Shown here piece after piece: positions 7,346-16,011 of a DNA stretch of 28,337 nt (the first letter of the stretch is position 1; each line of letters starts with the position of its first letter). A model generated the notes under the pieces. The model did no database searches. It was given only the letters and a program-made list of their open reading frames with translations, and was not told the origin of the DNA. The position numbers and the translations under genes were made by a program. The stretch comes from Albidovulum sp. (GTDB lineage Bacteria; Pseudomonadota; Alphaproteobacteria; Rhodobacterales; Rhodobacteraceae): positions 1 through 28,337 of the forward strand of contig JAUQYA010000132.1 in NCBI GenBank assembly GCA_030837785.1, read 5' to 3'.

Positions 7346-8725
7346 TCAGGCGCGGGCCATTTCCTGCGTCAGGTCGTCGAGCGCGCGTCCGAAGCGGTCG
7401 AACATGTCGTCGATCTGTGCGGTTTCGATGATCAGGGGCGGGCAGAATGCCACCGCGTCATTGGGCAGCGCGCGCACGATCAGCCCGTGGTCGGCGGCCA
7501 GCGCCATCAGCCGCGGTGCGACCTTGCGGGCGGGGTCGAAGTTCCGCCGCGCCGCCTTGTCCTCGACCAGTTCCACCGCACCGATCAGGCCAAGCCCCCG
7601 GGTCTCGCCGATCAGCGGATGGTCGGCGAAGGCATGGAGCCGCGACTGGAAGCGCGGCGTTACCGCCTTGACGTGATCGCCGATCTTCAGGTCGTCGTAG
7701 ATGCGCTGGGTTTCGAGCGCCACCGCGGCCGGCACCGGATGGCCGGAATAGGTGAAGCCGGTGCCGAACGTCCCGTAGCGGCGACTGCCTTCCAGAAGCA
7801 CCTGATAGACCTTCTCCGACACCATGACGCCGCCGATCGGCTGATAGGCCGCCGACAGCGCCTTGGCGACCGAGATCATATCGGGCTTCAGCCCGTAGGT
7901 CTGGGTGCCGAAGCGGTCGCCGGTGCGGAAGAACCCGCTGATCACCTCGTCGACGATGAAGAGGATGTCGTGGCGTTCGAGGATCGGCATGATCGCCTCG
8001 AAATAGCCCTCGGGCGGCTCGATCACGCCGCCGGCCCCGAGGAAGGGCTCGGCGATGAAGCCGCCGATCGTGTCGGGGCCTTCCTGTTCGATCAGCCGTT
8101 CCAGATTGGCTGCGAGCCGGGCCGAGAACTCGCGCTCGCTCTCGCCGTCGCGGGCGTGGTGGTAGTGATGCGGGCAGTCGGTGTGGAGGATGCCGGCGAT
8201 CGGCAGGTCGAAGCCGTTGTGGGCGTGCTGGAGCCCGGTCAGGCTGCCGGAGGCGACCGTGATGCCGTGATAGCCGCCGCGCCGGGCGATGATCTTCTTC
8301 TTCTGCGGCCGGCCGAGGATGTTGTTGTAATACCAGACGAGCTTGACCTGGGTGTCGTTCGCCTCGGACCCCGAGTTGGTGAAGAACACCTTCGACATCG
8401 GCACCGGCGCATGTTCGATCAGGTAGTCGGCGAGTTCGATCGACGGTTCGACCGCCTTGCCGGCGAAGTTGTGGTAGAAGGGCAGGGCTTCCAGTTGCCG
8501 GGTCGCCGCCGCCACCAGCCGCTTCTCGCCGAAGCCCAGCGACGCGCACCAGAGCCCGGAGAGCCCTTCGATATAGCGCTTTCCGTCGTCGTCGTAGACG
8601 TAGATTCCCTCGCCGCGGTTGAAGACCAGGGGTCCGGTCTCCTCGAGCTGGGCGAGATTGGTGAAGGGATGGAGGTGGCTCCTCACATCCTTTGCCTGCA
8701 GTGAATTGGGGGTGCTGTGCTTCAT
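7346..8725 (-). CDS. Class III (omega) aminotransferase, left cassette
   Basis: 459 residues. It is PLP-dependent, fold type I. Landmarks are LWCASLGF (58-65), the phosphate-binding SGSEANDTQVK (118-128), YHGIT (152-156), Asp259 in FIVDEV pairing with the PLP ring nitrogen, and Schiff-base Lys288 in SVAKAL. It resembles omega-amino acid:pyruvate transaminases. The likely reaction is transfer of the terminal amino group of an omega-amino acid to pyruvate or another keto acid, giving a semialdehyde for the next gene's dehydrogenase. GGAGG lies 6 bp before the ATG. The gene is flanked by 27-bp gaps on both sides. It is a paralogue of 17047-18426 with the same length and an identical 18-residue run around SGSEAND. 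Amine donor and acceptor cannot be told from sequence. Confidence 0.93.
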   Translation of the reverse strand: MKHSTPNSLQAKDVRSHLHPFTNLAQLEETGPLVFNRGEGIYVYDDDGKRYIEGLSGLWCASLGFGEKRLVAAATRQLEALPFYHNFAGKAVEPSIELADYLIEHAPVPMSKVFFTNSGSEANDTQVKLVWYYNNILGRPQKKKIIARRGGYHGITVASGSLTGLQHAHNGFDLPIAGILHTDCPHHYHHARDGESEREFSARLAANLERLIEQEGPDTIGGFIAEPFLGAGGVIEPPEGYFEAIMPILERHDILFIVDEVISGFFRTGDRFGTQTYGLKPDMISVAKALSAAYQPIGGVMVSEKVYQVLLEGSRRYGTFGTGFTYSGHPVPAAVALETQRIYDDLKIGDHVKAVTPRFQSRLHAFADHPLIGETRGLGLIGAVELVEDKAARRNFDPARKVAPRLMALAADHGLIVRALPNDAVAFCPPLIIETAQIDDMFDRFGRALDDLTQEMARA

Positions 8726-8752
8726 GTCATCCTCCGAATCTGTCGGCCGGGG

Positions 8753-11200
8753 TCAGCCGCGCGTCCGTTCCCCGGTCGGGTCGAAAAACGCCTGTAGCGA
8801 TGCCTGTGCGCGGAAGCATTCGTTGGCGATCTCTATCTCGAATTCGTTCGAGGCGAGCAACTGGGCGGTCACCCCCTCAGGATGACGGACATAGCCCATG
8901 CCCACCGCATGGCCCAGCGTGAAACTGTAGGCGCCCGAGCGCAGATAGCCGACGATCTTTCCGTTCATGCGGATCAGCTCGTCCTTGTGCAGCACCGGTT
9001 CCGGGTCTTCCAGCCGGAAGAGCACCATCCGCTTGTCCAGTGCCTTGCCGCGCTGCCCGACCACCGCATCGCGGCCGATGAATCCGCCTTGCTTGTCGGG
9101 CTTGACGGTGAAGCCCAGACCGGCCTCGTAGGGGGTGTCGTCGGGCGTCAGGTCGAGGCTGAACTCGCGATAGCCGCGTTCGAGCCTGAGGTGCTCCAGC
9201 GCGTGATAGCCGGCATGGCGCAGGTCGAACCCAGCGCCCTTGGCGACAATGAGGTCATAGGTGTCCTGCACAAGCTCGGTCGGGACGTAGAGTTCCCAGC
9301 CAAGCTCGCCGACGAAGGTCAGCCGGTTGGCCAGAACGCGGCCGAAGCCGAGGTCGATCTCGCGCGAACTGGCGAAGGGGAAGGCGTCGTTCGACAGGTC
9401 GGCATCGGTCAGCGATTGCAACAAAGCCCGCGACCGCGGCCCCTGCACCGCCAGCACCGACCATCCCGCGGTGACGTCGGTGAGGAAGACATGCTCCCCG
9501 GGTGCGATGTGGCGTTCGATCCAGGCCCGGTCGCGCGGCTGGAAGGCGGCCGAGGACACCACCATGAAACGGTCCTCGGCCAGCCGGTTGACGGTGACGT
9601 CGGCCTCGATCCCGCCGCGGCGGTTCAGCATGTGGGTGTAGACGATGCGCCCCGGCGCCACGTCCACGTCGTTGGCGCAGAGCCTTTGCAGGAGCCCGCA
9701 GGCGTCGCGCCCCTGGACCAGGTGCTTGCCGAAGGAACTGAGGTCGAAGATCGCCACGTTCTCGCGCACGGCGCGGCATTCGGCGGCGGTATGTTCGTAC
9801 CAGTTGGGGCGGTGCCAGGAATAGACGTCGCGCGGTTCCATCCCCGGCGGCGCATACCAGTTGGCGCGTTCCCAGCCCAGCGTCTCGCCGAAGCAGGCGC
9901 CGCGGGCCGCCAGCCGGTCGTGCAGCGCGCCCTTGCGCATGGGACGCGCCGAGTGGCGCTGGAGGTTCGGCCAGTGCATGTGGAAGATCGAGCTGAGCGA
10001 TTCCGCGGCGCGGGCCTCGACATAGGCGGTGTTCATCTGGAACGGATGGAACCGCGCCACGTCGACATCGGCCAGGTCCATCGTCGGCTCGCCCTCGACG
10101 ATCCATTCCGCCAGCGCGCGCGAGGCACCCGGCGCCATCTCGAACCCTTCCGAGTTGTAGCCGGCCGACACGTAGAGCCCCGGCAGGCCGGGCACTTCGC
10201 CGATGGCGAAGTTGGCGTCGGGGGTGAAGCTTTCGGGGCCGTTCATGAACCGGCTGATGCCCACGTTCTCCAGCGCCGGGATCGATTCGCAGGCCGCGCC
10301 GTAGGGCAGCGCGAAATGGTCCCAGTCCTCGGGCAGCTCGATGAACTCGGCCCGTGCCGGCAGGGAGCGCAGCGGCAGCGGCTTGGCCTTCGGCTCGAAC
10401 GCGCCGACGAGGAGCTTGCCGGCGTCCTCCTTGACATAGACATAGCCGTCGGTGTCGCGCAGCACGGGAAGGCCGGGCGTGGCGATGTCGAGCGCCTCGG
10501 TCACGACGTAGAAATGCTCGCAAGGATTGAGCGGCACCACCGCGCCGAGCCGGGCGGCAAGTTGGCGCGTCCAGAGGCCGCAGGCCAGCACCAGCGTTTC
10601 ACAGTCCACCGTGCCCTGCGGCGTGGCCACCCGGTAGCCACCGCCGGTGCGGCGGTCGATTGCGGTGACCGGGCTGTTTTCGAAAACCTGCGTGCCGCCC
10701 TTGCGGGCCCCGGCCGTGAACGCCATCACCGTATCGACGGCGTTGAGCTGTCCGTCCCTGGGGATGAACAGTGCGCCCCTGACCACCGACGTATCGAGTC
10801 CGGGATAAAGCTCGCCCGCCTCGCGCGGGGTGATCAGGTCGGCGGCGATGCCGTAGCTCTTGGCGATGGTGGCGCGGCGCCTCAGCTCGTGCAGCCGGTC
10901 GTCGTTGCGGGCGATGGCAAGCGTGCCGTTCTGCTTGAACCCGGTGGCGAAGCCGGTCTCGGCCTCCAGCGCCGGATAGCCCTCGGCGTTCCACCGCGAC
11001 AGGTCGGTCATCGCATGGGTCGCGCGAAGCTGCATGATCAACCCCGCCGCGTGCCACGAGGTGCCGCAGGTCAGCGTGCCGCGTTCCAGAAGCACGATGT
11101 CGCGCTTGCCAAGCCGTGTCAGCTGCCAGGCGAGGCTGGTCCCGGCAACGCCGCCGCCGACGATCACGATCTCTGCCTGTGCAGGCACCCTGTCGTTCAT
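8753..11200 (-). CDS. FAD-dependent oxidoreductase with GcvT domain, dimethylglycine/sarcosine dehydrogenase-like
   Basis: 815 residues, starting at MNDRVPAQAE behind a GGGAAGG ribosome-binding site. Residues 8-370 form a DAO-type FAD domain with IVIVGGGVAG (11-20). CGTSWHAAGL (45-54) places His50 where dimethylglycine and sarcosine dehydrogenases bind FAD covalently. A linker domain (about 370-425) is followed by an aminomethyltransferase (GcvT) fold (about 430-700) and its C-terminal barrel (715-800). Known relatives oxidise N-methyl groups and pass the one-carbon unit to tetrahydrofolate. Here it could demethylate, or oxidise at the secondary amine, an N-methyl amino acid released by HyuAB. 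It is the one catabolic gene of the left operon without a partner in the right set. The substrate is inferred, not seen. Confidence 0.87.
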   Translation of the reverse strand: MNDRVPAQAEIVIVGGGVAGTSLAWQLTRLGKRDIVLLERGTLTCGTSWHAAGLIMQLRATHAMTDLSRWNAEGYPALEAETGFATGFKQNGTLAIARNDDRLHELRRRATIAKSYGIAADLITPREAGELYPGLDTSVVRGALFIPRDGQLNAVDTVMAFTAGARKGGTQVFENSPVTAIDRRTGGGYRVATPQGTVDCETLVLACGLWTRQLAARLGAVVPLNPCEHFYVVTEALDIATPGLPVLRDTDGYVYVKEDAGKLLVGAFEPKAKPLPLRSLPARAEFIELPEDWDHFALPYGAACESIPALENVGISRFMNGPESFTPDANFAIGEVPGLPGLYVSAGYNSEGFEMAPGASRALAEWIVEGEPTMDLADVDVARFHPFQMNTAYVEARAAESLSSIFHMHWPNLQRHSARPMRKGALHDRLAARGACFGETLGWERANWYAPPGMEPRDVYSWHRPNWYEHTAAECRAVRENVAIFDLSSFGKHLVQGRDACGLLQRLCANDVDVAPGRIVYTHMLNRRGGIEADVTVNRLAEDRFMVVSSAAFQPRDRAWIERHIAPGEHVFLTDVTAGWSVLAVQGPRSRALLQSLTDADLSNDAFPFASSREIDLGFGRVLANRLTFVGELGWELYVPTELVQDTYDLIVAKGAGFDLRHAGYHALEHLRLERGYREFSLDLTPDDTPYEAGLGFTVKPDKQGGFIGRDAVVGQRGKALDKRMVLFRLEDPEPVLHKDELIRMNGKIVGYLRSGAYSFTLGHAVGMGYVRHPEGVTAQLLASNEFEIEIANECFRAQASLQAFFDPTGERTRG

Positions 11201-11224
11201 TTCTGCCTTCCCGCCGTCATGCAC

Positions 11225-11252
11225 GCGAACGCCGCAGGATCGCGGCGTTCGC
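11225..11252. other. Perfect 11-bp hairpin inside the left operon
   Basis: GCGAACGCCGC (11225-11235), loop AGGATC (11236-11241) and GCGGCGTTCGC (11242-11252) form a perfect 11-pair stem. It lies in the 69-bp gap between the SDR gene and the FAD oxidoreductase gene, the longest gap in this operon. No T-run follows on the minus strand, so it is not a standard intrinsic terminator. It could be an mRNA processing or stability element that sets different expression of the genes on each side. Confidence 0.6.
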
Positions 11253-11269
11253 AACCTCTCAGCCGGCCG

Positions 11270-12052
11270 TCAGGCGCACCAGCCGCCGTCGATCACCATC
11301 TCCTGCCCGGTGATGTTCTTCGAGTCGTCGCAGGACAGGAAGACGACGGCATTGGCGATGTCCTCGGGATAGGTCACGCGGTGCAGCGGCATTTCGGCCA
11401 GATACTCCTCGTAGACCTGTTCGTAGGTCCAGCCGCGCTTCTCGGCCTTCACCCGGCAAAGCTTTTCCATCCGCGGCGTCTCGACGATGCCGGGCATGAT
11501 CGCGTTGACGTTGATGTTGTGCTCGCCGACCTCGATCGCGGCGGTCCGGGTCAGCCCGCGAACCCCCCATTTCGAGGCACTGTAGGCAGCGCGGTAACGG
11601 TAGCCGCGCATGCCGGAGCCGCCGCCGAGGTTGACGATCTTGCCGTAGCGCTGCTTGATCATCGTCGGCAGGACATGCTTCATCGGCAGGAACGGGCCGA
11701 CGATGTTCTTGCGCAGAAGGTCGAGGAAGTCGTCGGGGTCAAGCTCCCACACCGGGGTCTCGATCGGGCCGGTGGCGCCGGCAGCGTTGACCAGCACGTC
11801 GATGCGGCCACCGAAGAATTTCAGCGCGGCGGCGACCACGGCCTTCACATCCTTCTCGATGGTGCAGTCGCCTTCCAGGAAGTCGGCCTTGATGCCCTCG
11901 CCCTTCAGTTCCTTGGCAAGTTCCTCGATCGGCCCGCGGGTGCGGGCGGTGAGGAACAGTTCGGCACCCTCGGCCGCGAGCTTGCGGGTGATGACGCCTC
12001 CCATACCCTGTGCGGCGCCGGTGATGATGACCTTGCGGTTTTCGAGTCTCAT
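11270..12052 (-). CDS. Short-chain dehydrogenase/reductase, left cassette
   Basis: 260 residues, classical SDR. Cofactor loop TGAAQGMG (11-18), NAAG (89-92), and the catalytic set Asn116, Ser146, Tyr157 and Lys161 (YSASK). The motif after the active site (PGIVETPR) is normal. It should oxidise or reduce a hydroxyl/keto group with NAD(P)H; the substrate is unknown. AGGAG lies 6 bp before the ATG, 23 bp after the HyuB stop. It is a paralogue of 22106-22888 with equal length and catalytic residues at the same positions. Its place directly after HyuB is kept in both operons, which argues that it acts on the ring-opened or still cyclic pathway intermediate rather than in general metabolism. Confidence 0.92.
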   Translation of the reverse strand: MRLENRKVIITGAAQGMGGVITRKLAAEGAELFLTARTRGPIEELAKELKGEGIKADFLEGDCTIEKDVKAVVAAALKFFGGRIDVLVNAAGATGPIETPVWELDPDDFLDLLRKNIVGPFLPMKHVLPTMIKQRYGKIVNLGGGSGMRGYRYRAAYSASKWGVRGLTRTAAIEVGEHNINVNAIMPGIVETPRMEKLCRVKAEKRGWTYEQVYEEYLAEMPLHRVTYPEDIANAVVFLSCDDSKNITGQEMVIDGGWCA

Positions 12053-12075
12053 GGTTTCTCCTGTTCTCTCGCTGA

Positions 12076-13674
12076 TTATTCCGGAGCGCCGTATCCGCCG
12101 CCGCCGCTTGATTTCATGATGACGCAGTCGCCTTCGAAAAGGGTCACGTGGGTCTTGCCGGAAATCTTCCGACGCTCACCGTTCGCCCGTTCGACCGTGA
12201 TCTCGAAGGGCTGGCCGGACTCGCCGCCCTGCAACCCGTAGGGCGGGATCACGCAGCGTTCGACCATGCTGGTCATCGCCATCTCGGCGGCAAGGATGCG
12301 GTAGTGCCTCTCCTGTCCCGGTCCGCCGTGATGCCGGCCCCGGCCGCCCGATCCGTGCCGGAGCGCCTGGCGCTCGACCCGGATCGGGTAGAAGGTCTCG
12401 ATGATCTCGGCCGGCGTGTTCATCACGTTCGACATGTGCGGCCGCGCAGTCGGGTGACCGTTGCGCTCGGCCCGGGCCCCTTCGCCGCCGGCATGAACCT
12501 CGTAGAGCGTGGTCCATTCGCCGGTGCGCGGGTCGGTCCCGCCGAACAGCAAGAGCCCCGAGGTGGTCGAGCCGCCGGCGCTGAGTCGCTCGGGCACCAC
12601 CGCCTCCAGCGCCTTGAAGATCGCATCGACCATGCGCTGGGAGGTTTCGTGGTTGCCGCCCACGACCGGGCGGCTCCAGGGCGGGTGCACCAGCGAACCG
12701 GGCCGGGTGATCACCTTCAGCGGCCGGCCGCAGCCCGCATTGGGCTGGATGTCGGGACCGGCGATCGCCTTCATCGCATAGAAGACGCTTGCCCCCGCGG
12801 TGAAGGGCGTGGCGTTGAGGGGGCCCTTGGCGGCATCGTCGGTCTTGCTGAAGTCGAATGTCGCCTCCTCGCCCGTGATGGTGACGCGCACCCGCACCGC
12901 GATCGGATGATCGTCGATCCCGTCATGGTCGAGGAAATCCTCGCCCACATATTCGCCATCGGGGATCTCGCGGATCGCCGCGCGCATCTGGCGTTCGGAC
13001 TGGTCGTGGATGTCGGCGATCGCGGCCTGCACGGTCGCCGCGCCGTAGGTTGCGAAGAGTTCCTGCAACCGCTCGTCGGCCGAGCGGGTTGCGGCCATCT
13101 GCGCCAGGATGTCGCCCTCGCGCTCCTCGCTGCCGCGAACGTTGGCGAGGATGACATCGAGCTTTTCACGGTCGGTGCCCGCGGCGGTGAAGACGCGGAG
13201 CGGCGGAATGCGCATCCCTTCCTGCCAGGCGTCGCGGGCGTCGGGCACATAGCTTCCCGGCCGCGCGCCGCCGACATCGGCCCAGTGCGCGAGACAGACC
13301 GCGAAGGCCTGCACCGCGCCCTCGGCGAAGACCGGGCGGATCGCCTTGACGTCCGGCAGGTGGTTGCCGCCCACCTCGGGCAGGTTCAGGAACCAGACGT
13401 CGCCGGGTTGAAGCTGCGCCTTGGGCACCCGTTGCAGGAACGCCTGCACGGTCGATCCCATGATGCCCAGATGGGCCGGGATGTCGCGCCCCTGGGCGAT
13501 CAGCCCGCCATCGGCATCGGTCAGGGCCGAGGACAGGTCCCCCGCCTCGCGCAGCAGCGGCGAGCGTGCCGAACGCATGATCACCAGCGACATTTCCTCG
13601 GCGATCGCGGTCAGCGCATTGCGGATGACCTCGACGGTGAAGGGATCGGGTCGCAGTTTGGCTTCGCGTTTCAT
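12076..13674 (-). CDS. HyuB-type subunit of ATP-dependent hydantoinase/oxoprolinase/lactamase, left cassette
   Basis: 532 residues, full length for the hydantoinase B/oxoprolinase family. Family landmarks are DPFTVEVIRNAL near the start, ARSPLLREAGD (37-46), the NHLPDVKAIRP block (104-114) and a Gly-rich C-terminus GGGGYGAPE. Together with HyuA it forms an ATP-driven amidohydrolase that opens a cyclic amide; known members act on 5-oxoproline, N-methylhydantoin, caprolactam and N-methylpyrrolidone-type substrates. The ATG overlaps the HyuA stop by 4 bp (ATGA), matching the right-hand pair. Residues 83-116 are identical to residues 79-112 of the right-hand HyuB. The related acetone/acetophenone carboxylases are less likely because no third carboxylase subunit is present and an aminotransferase is. 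Confidence 0.9.
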   Translation of the reverse strand: MKREAKLRPDPFTVEVIRNALTAIAEEMSLVIMRSARSPLLREAGDLSSALTDADGGLIAQGRDIPAHLGIMGSTVQAFLQRVPKAQLQPGDVWFLNLPEVGGNHLPDVKAIRPVFAEGAVQAFAVCLAHWADVGGARPGSYVPDARDAWQEGMRIPPLRVFTAAGTDREKLDVILANVRGSEEREGDILAQMAATRSADERLQELFATYGAATVQAAIADIHDQSERQMRAAIREIPDGEYVGEDFLDHDGIDDHPIAVRVRVTITGEEATFDFSKTDDAAKGPLNATPFTAGASVFYAMKAIAGPDIQPNAGCGRPLKVITRPGSLVHPPWSRPVVGGNHETSQRMVDAIFKALEAVVPERLSAGGSTTSGLLLFGGTDPRTGEWTTLYEVHAGGEGARAERNGHPTARPHMSNVMNTPAEIIETFYPIRVERQALRHGSGGRGRHHGGPGQERHYRILAAEMAMTSMVERCVIPPYGLQGGESGQPFEITVERANGERRKISGKTHVTLFEGDCVIMKSSGGGGYGAPE

Positions 13675-15689
13675 TTCAGTCCGCCTTCCACGTCGATGTG
13701 CAGATGTGCGTGTTCGTCGGCCCAGGCAGTCGCCCCCGGATCAACGACGATCGTCGACCAGGCGTCCTCGATGATGGCTGGGCCCTTGATCTTCGCCCCC
13801 ACCGGCAGCCGGTCGCGGTCGAAATGCGGTGTGTCGAAGGCGACGCCGCCGTCGAACCAGCACCTGCGGACCGCCACCGGATCTGTGCCCTTCGCGTCGC
13901 CCTCGGCGGGAAGTGCCGAAACTTCCTGCTTCGGCGGCGCCGAGACGCTGACCCGCAAGGTGTCGACCTCCCAGACTTCGTCGGTCGCGAAACCGTAGAG
14001 CCTTTCGTGGATTGCCTTGAAGGAAGCGTCGACCTGGGCGAGGTCATAGGGGGCGACAAGCGGCACCTCGACGGCATCGCTCTGGCCCGTGTAGCGCAAG
14101 AGCCCGGCAACCGAGACCCGCAGCGTATCCACCGCACAGCCGGCCTTGACCAGCGGTTCGACGAGGCGGTCGGCAATGCGACCGGCAGCGGCTTCCAGGT
14201 CCTTGGCGTTCCAGCGGTCGCTGCGCATGTGCAGCGGCCTTTGCTCGGCATAGCTCATTCGCGCGGTCATGCAGCCAAAGGCGGAAAAGCCGCTCGAGAA
14301 CCGTGGCACGAGCACCTTGCCGATGCCGAATTCGCGCGCCAGCGACACCGCGTGCATCGGCCCGGCACCGCCGAAGGCGAGAAGCGCGCAGGTCCGGGCG
14401 TCGACGCCGTGCTCGACGGTGACGCGGCGCAGCGCGCGGGCCATATTGGAGTTGGCTACCCGCCTTACACCGAGCGCGGCTTCGTGAACCGTGGTTCCAA
14501 ATGCCTCGGCCAGCGGCGTGAAGGCTGCCTCGGCCTTCTTGACGTCAAGCCGCACGGTCCCGCCCAACTCGCGCCCGGACTCGATATAGCCGAGGATGAT
14601 GTTGGCATCGGCCACGGTCGGCTGGGTGCCGCCCAGACCGTAGCAGGCCGGGCCGGGATCGGCGCCGGCGCTGTCCGGCCCGACCCTCACCGCCTGACCG
14701 TCACGCCGCGCGATCGAGCCGCCGCCGGCGCCGATCGTCTCGACCGCGACCATCATCTGCCGGATCGGATAGCCCGCCATGCGCTGGTTGCTGTCGATGT
14801 GCATCTTGCCGTCGACGATGATGCTGACATCGGTGGTCGTGCCGCCCATGTCGAAGGAAATGACCCGCCCGAGGCCGAGCTGCTGTGCCACCGCTGACGC
14901 CGCCGCCACACCGGCCGCCGGCCCCGAAAGCGCCAGTGCCAGCGGCCGCGACGCGATCGAGGCGGCGGACGCCATGCCGCCGGCGGAATGGAACATGTGC
15001 AGCCCGGTCTGCGACCCGATCCGTTCGATCAGCCGCTCGAGGTAGCGTGCGACCAGCGGCATCAGCGCGGCGTTCATCGCCGTGGAATTGGTGCGTTCGT
15101 ATTCCCGCGGCTCGGGGTTGAGCTGGTGGGAAAGCGCGACGAATGGAACGATGGAGCGGAGCCCTTCGCCGATGCGGGTCTCGTGATCGCCGTTGAGGTA
15201 GCTGTGGATCAGCGAGACGGCAACCGACTCGACACCGAGGGCCTTGACCGCCTTTGCCAGCCGCTCGATCTCGTCGCTGCCCAAGGGCGTGATCACGGCG
15301 CCCTGCGCGTCCATGCGCTGGCGCGCCTCGAGCCGACGGTCGCCGGGTACCAACGGATCGGGGCGCGGCGTGACTGCCATCTTGTAAAGCTCGCGGCGGT
15401 TCTGCCGGCCGATATCCAGCACCTCGGCGAAGCCCTCGGTGGCGATGAGCGCGATCGGCGCAAGCCTTCCCTCGACGATTGCGTTCGTCGCCATCGTCGT
15501 GCCGTGCATGATGTCGGACACGTCCGAGAGTTGGAGCCCCAGCGACGAGCAGGCGTTGATGATGCCGGACACAGGATCCGCCTGGCTAAGCACCTTGCCC
15601 ATCCGCACGGCACCGCCCGCCGTGTTCACCGCCACCACGTCGGTGAAGGTGCCTCCGATATCGATTCCAACCCGCCATGCCGATGTCAT
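13671..15689 (-). CDS. HyuA-type ATPase subunit of hydantoinase/oxoprolinase/lactamase, left cassette
   Basis: 672 residues from MTSAWRVGID; an ATG 21 codons further upstream gives an atypical N-terminus. The actin-like ATPase fold is shown by GIDIGGTFTD (8-17), a second phosphate loop FDMGGTTTD in mid-protein, GAGGGSIAR and the adenosine-side FGGAGPMHA. It supplies ATP-dependent activation of the amide carbonyl while HyuB carries out ring opening. First gene of the left six-gene operon; the upstream 322-bp region separates it from the IclR gene. The ribosome-binding site is modest (GGAA, 6 bp from the ATG). It is a clear paralogue of the HyuA at 18433-20481. The substrate could be a lactam, hydantoin or 5-oxoproline; neighbouring genes favour a lactam. 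Confidence 0.9.
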   Translation of the reverse strand: MTSAWRVGIDIGGTFTDVVAVNTAGGAVRMGKVLSQADPVSGIINACSSLGLQLSDVSDIMHGTTMATNAIVEGRLAPIALIATEGFAEVLDIGRQNRRELYKMAVTPRPDPLVPGDRRLEARQRMDAQGAVITPLGSDEIERLAKAVKALGVESVAVSLIHSYLNGDHETRIGEGLRSIVPFVALSHQLNPEPREYERTNSTAMNAALMPLVARYLERLIERIGSQTGLHMFHSAGGMASAASIASRPLALALSGPAAGVAAASAVAQQLGLGRVISFDMGGTTTDVSIIVDGKMHIDSNQRMAGYPIRQMMVAVETIGAGGGSIARRDGQAVRVGPDSAGADPGPACYGLGGTQPTVADANIILGYIESGRELGGTVRLDVKKAEAAFTPLAEAFGTTVHEAALGVRRVANSNMARALRRVTVEHGVDARTCALLAFGGAGPMHAVSLAREFGIGKVLVPRFSSGFSAFGCMTARMSYAEQRPLHMRSDRWNAKDLEAAAGRIADRLVEPLVKAGCAVDTLRVSVAGLLRYTGQSDAVEVPLVAPYDLAQVDASFKAIHERLYGFATDEVWEVDTLRVSVSAPPKQEVSALPAEGDAKGTDPVAVRRCWFDGGVAFDTPHFDRDRLPVGAKIKGPAIIEDAWSTIVVDPGATAWADEHAHLHIDVEGGLK

Positions 15690-16011
15690 TGCACGTTCCG
15701 TTCTATTTCGCGTTCCATGACCAACGGACCAAGGGCCCGATAGGAACAACATGGCATCTGCGGACGGTCCAGATAAAATGTGTTATATCTTTCCACTAAT
15801 AAGGTGTTCTCTATATCCATCTCGGAAGGCCAGCGGGATCTGCTGCAGGCCTCACGACCGGGGGAGGTGTCTCTTGCTGTTCGGTCAAGCGGTCGGGGGC
15901 CCGACCTGGAGATCCGGACGGACTCCCGCCTGCCGGCACGATCAGGGCAAGGGGCGACCAGGGTGCCCCGTCCTCATGACCTTTCGGCGGTGCTGGAACC
16001 GGCCTCGATCC
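15690..16011. promoter_or_regulatory. Region upstream of the left HyuA operon
   Basis: This 322-bp region is bounded by the HyuA start and the IclR stop, both on the minus strand. An AT-rich patch at about 15771-15828 contains AGATA-N10-TATCT (15771-15775/15786-15790), the AAAATGTGTT 10-mer (15775-15784) shared with the left Mo-hydroxylase promoter, and minus-strand -10-like TATAAC. No credible -35 was found, so an activator-dependent promoter is plausible. A six-pair hairpin GGTCGG-GGGC-CCGACC (15891-15906) lies downstream of IclR but has no T-run. Open frames here have no family resemblance and I do not call a gene. Confidence 0.45.

Noticed and set aside
5834..12241. Very long open frames on the plus strand opposite the left catabolic operon (up to about 1,100 codons), and similar ones at 1043-3292 and 12148-13998
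   Set aside because: They are shadows of high-GC genes on the minus strand. Their translations are Arg/Gly/His/Asp-rich, lack family motifs, and run antisense to genes with intact catalytic residues.
12076..15689. Acetone or acetophenone carboxylase for the HyuA/HyuB pair
   Set aside because: Those enzymes share the HyuA/HyuB folds but usually have extra small subunits and different neighbours. The aminotransferase, ALDH and N-demethylating enzyme here favour cyclic amide hydrolysis. It is not fully excluded.
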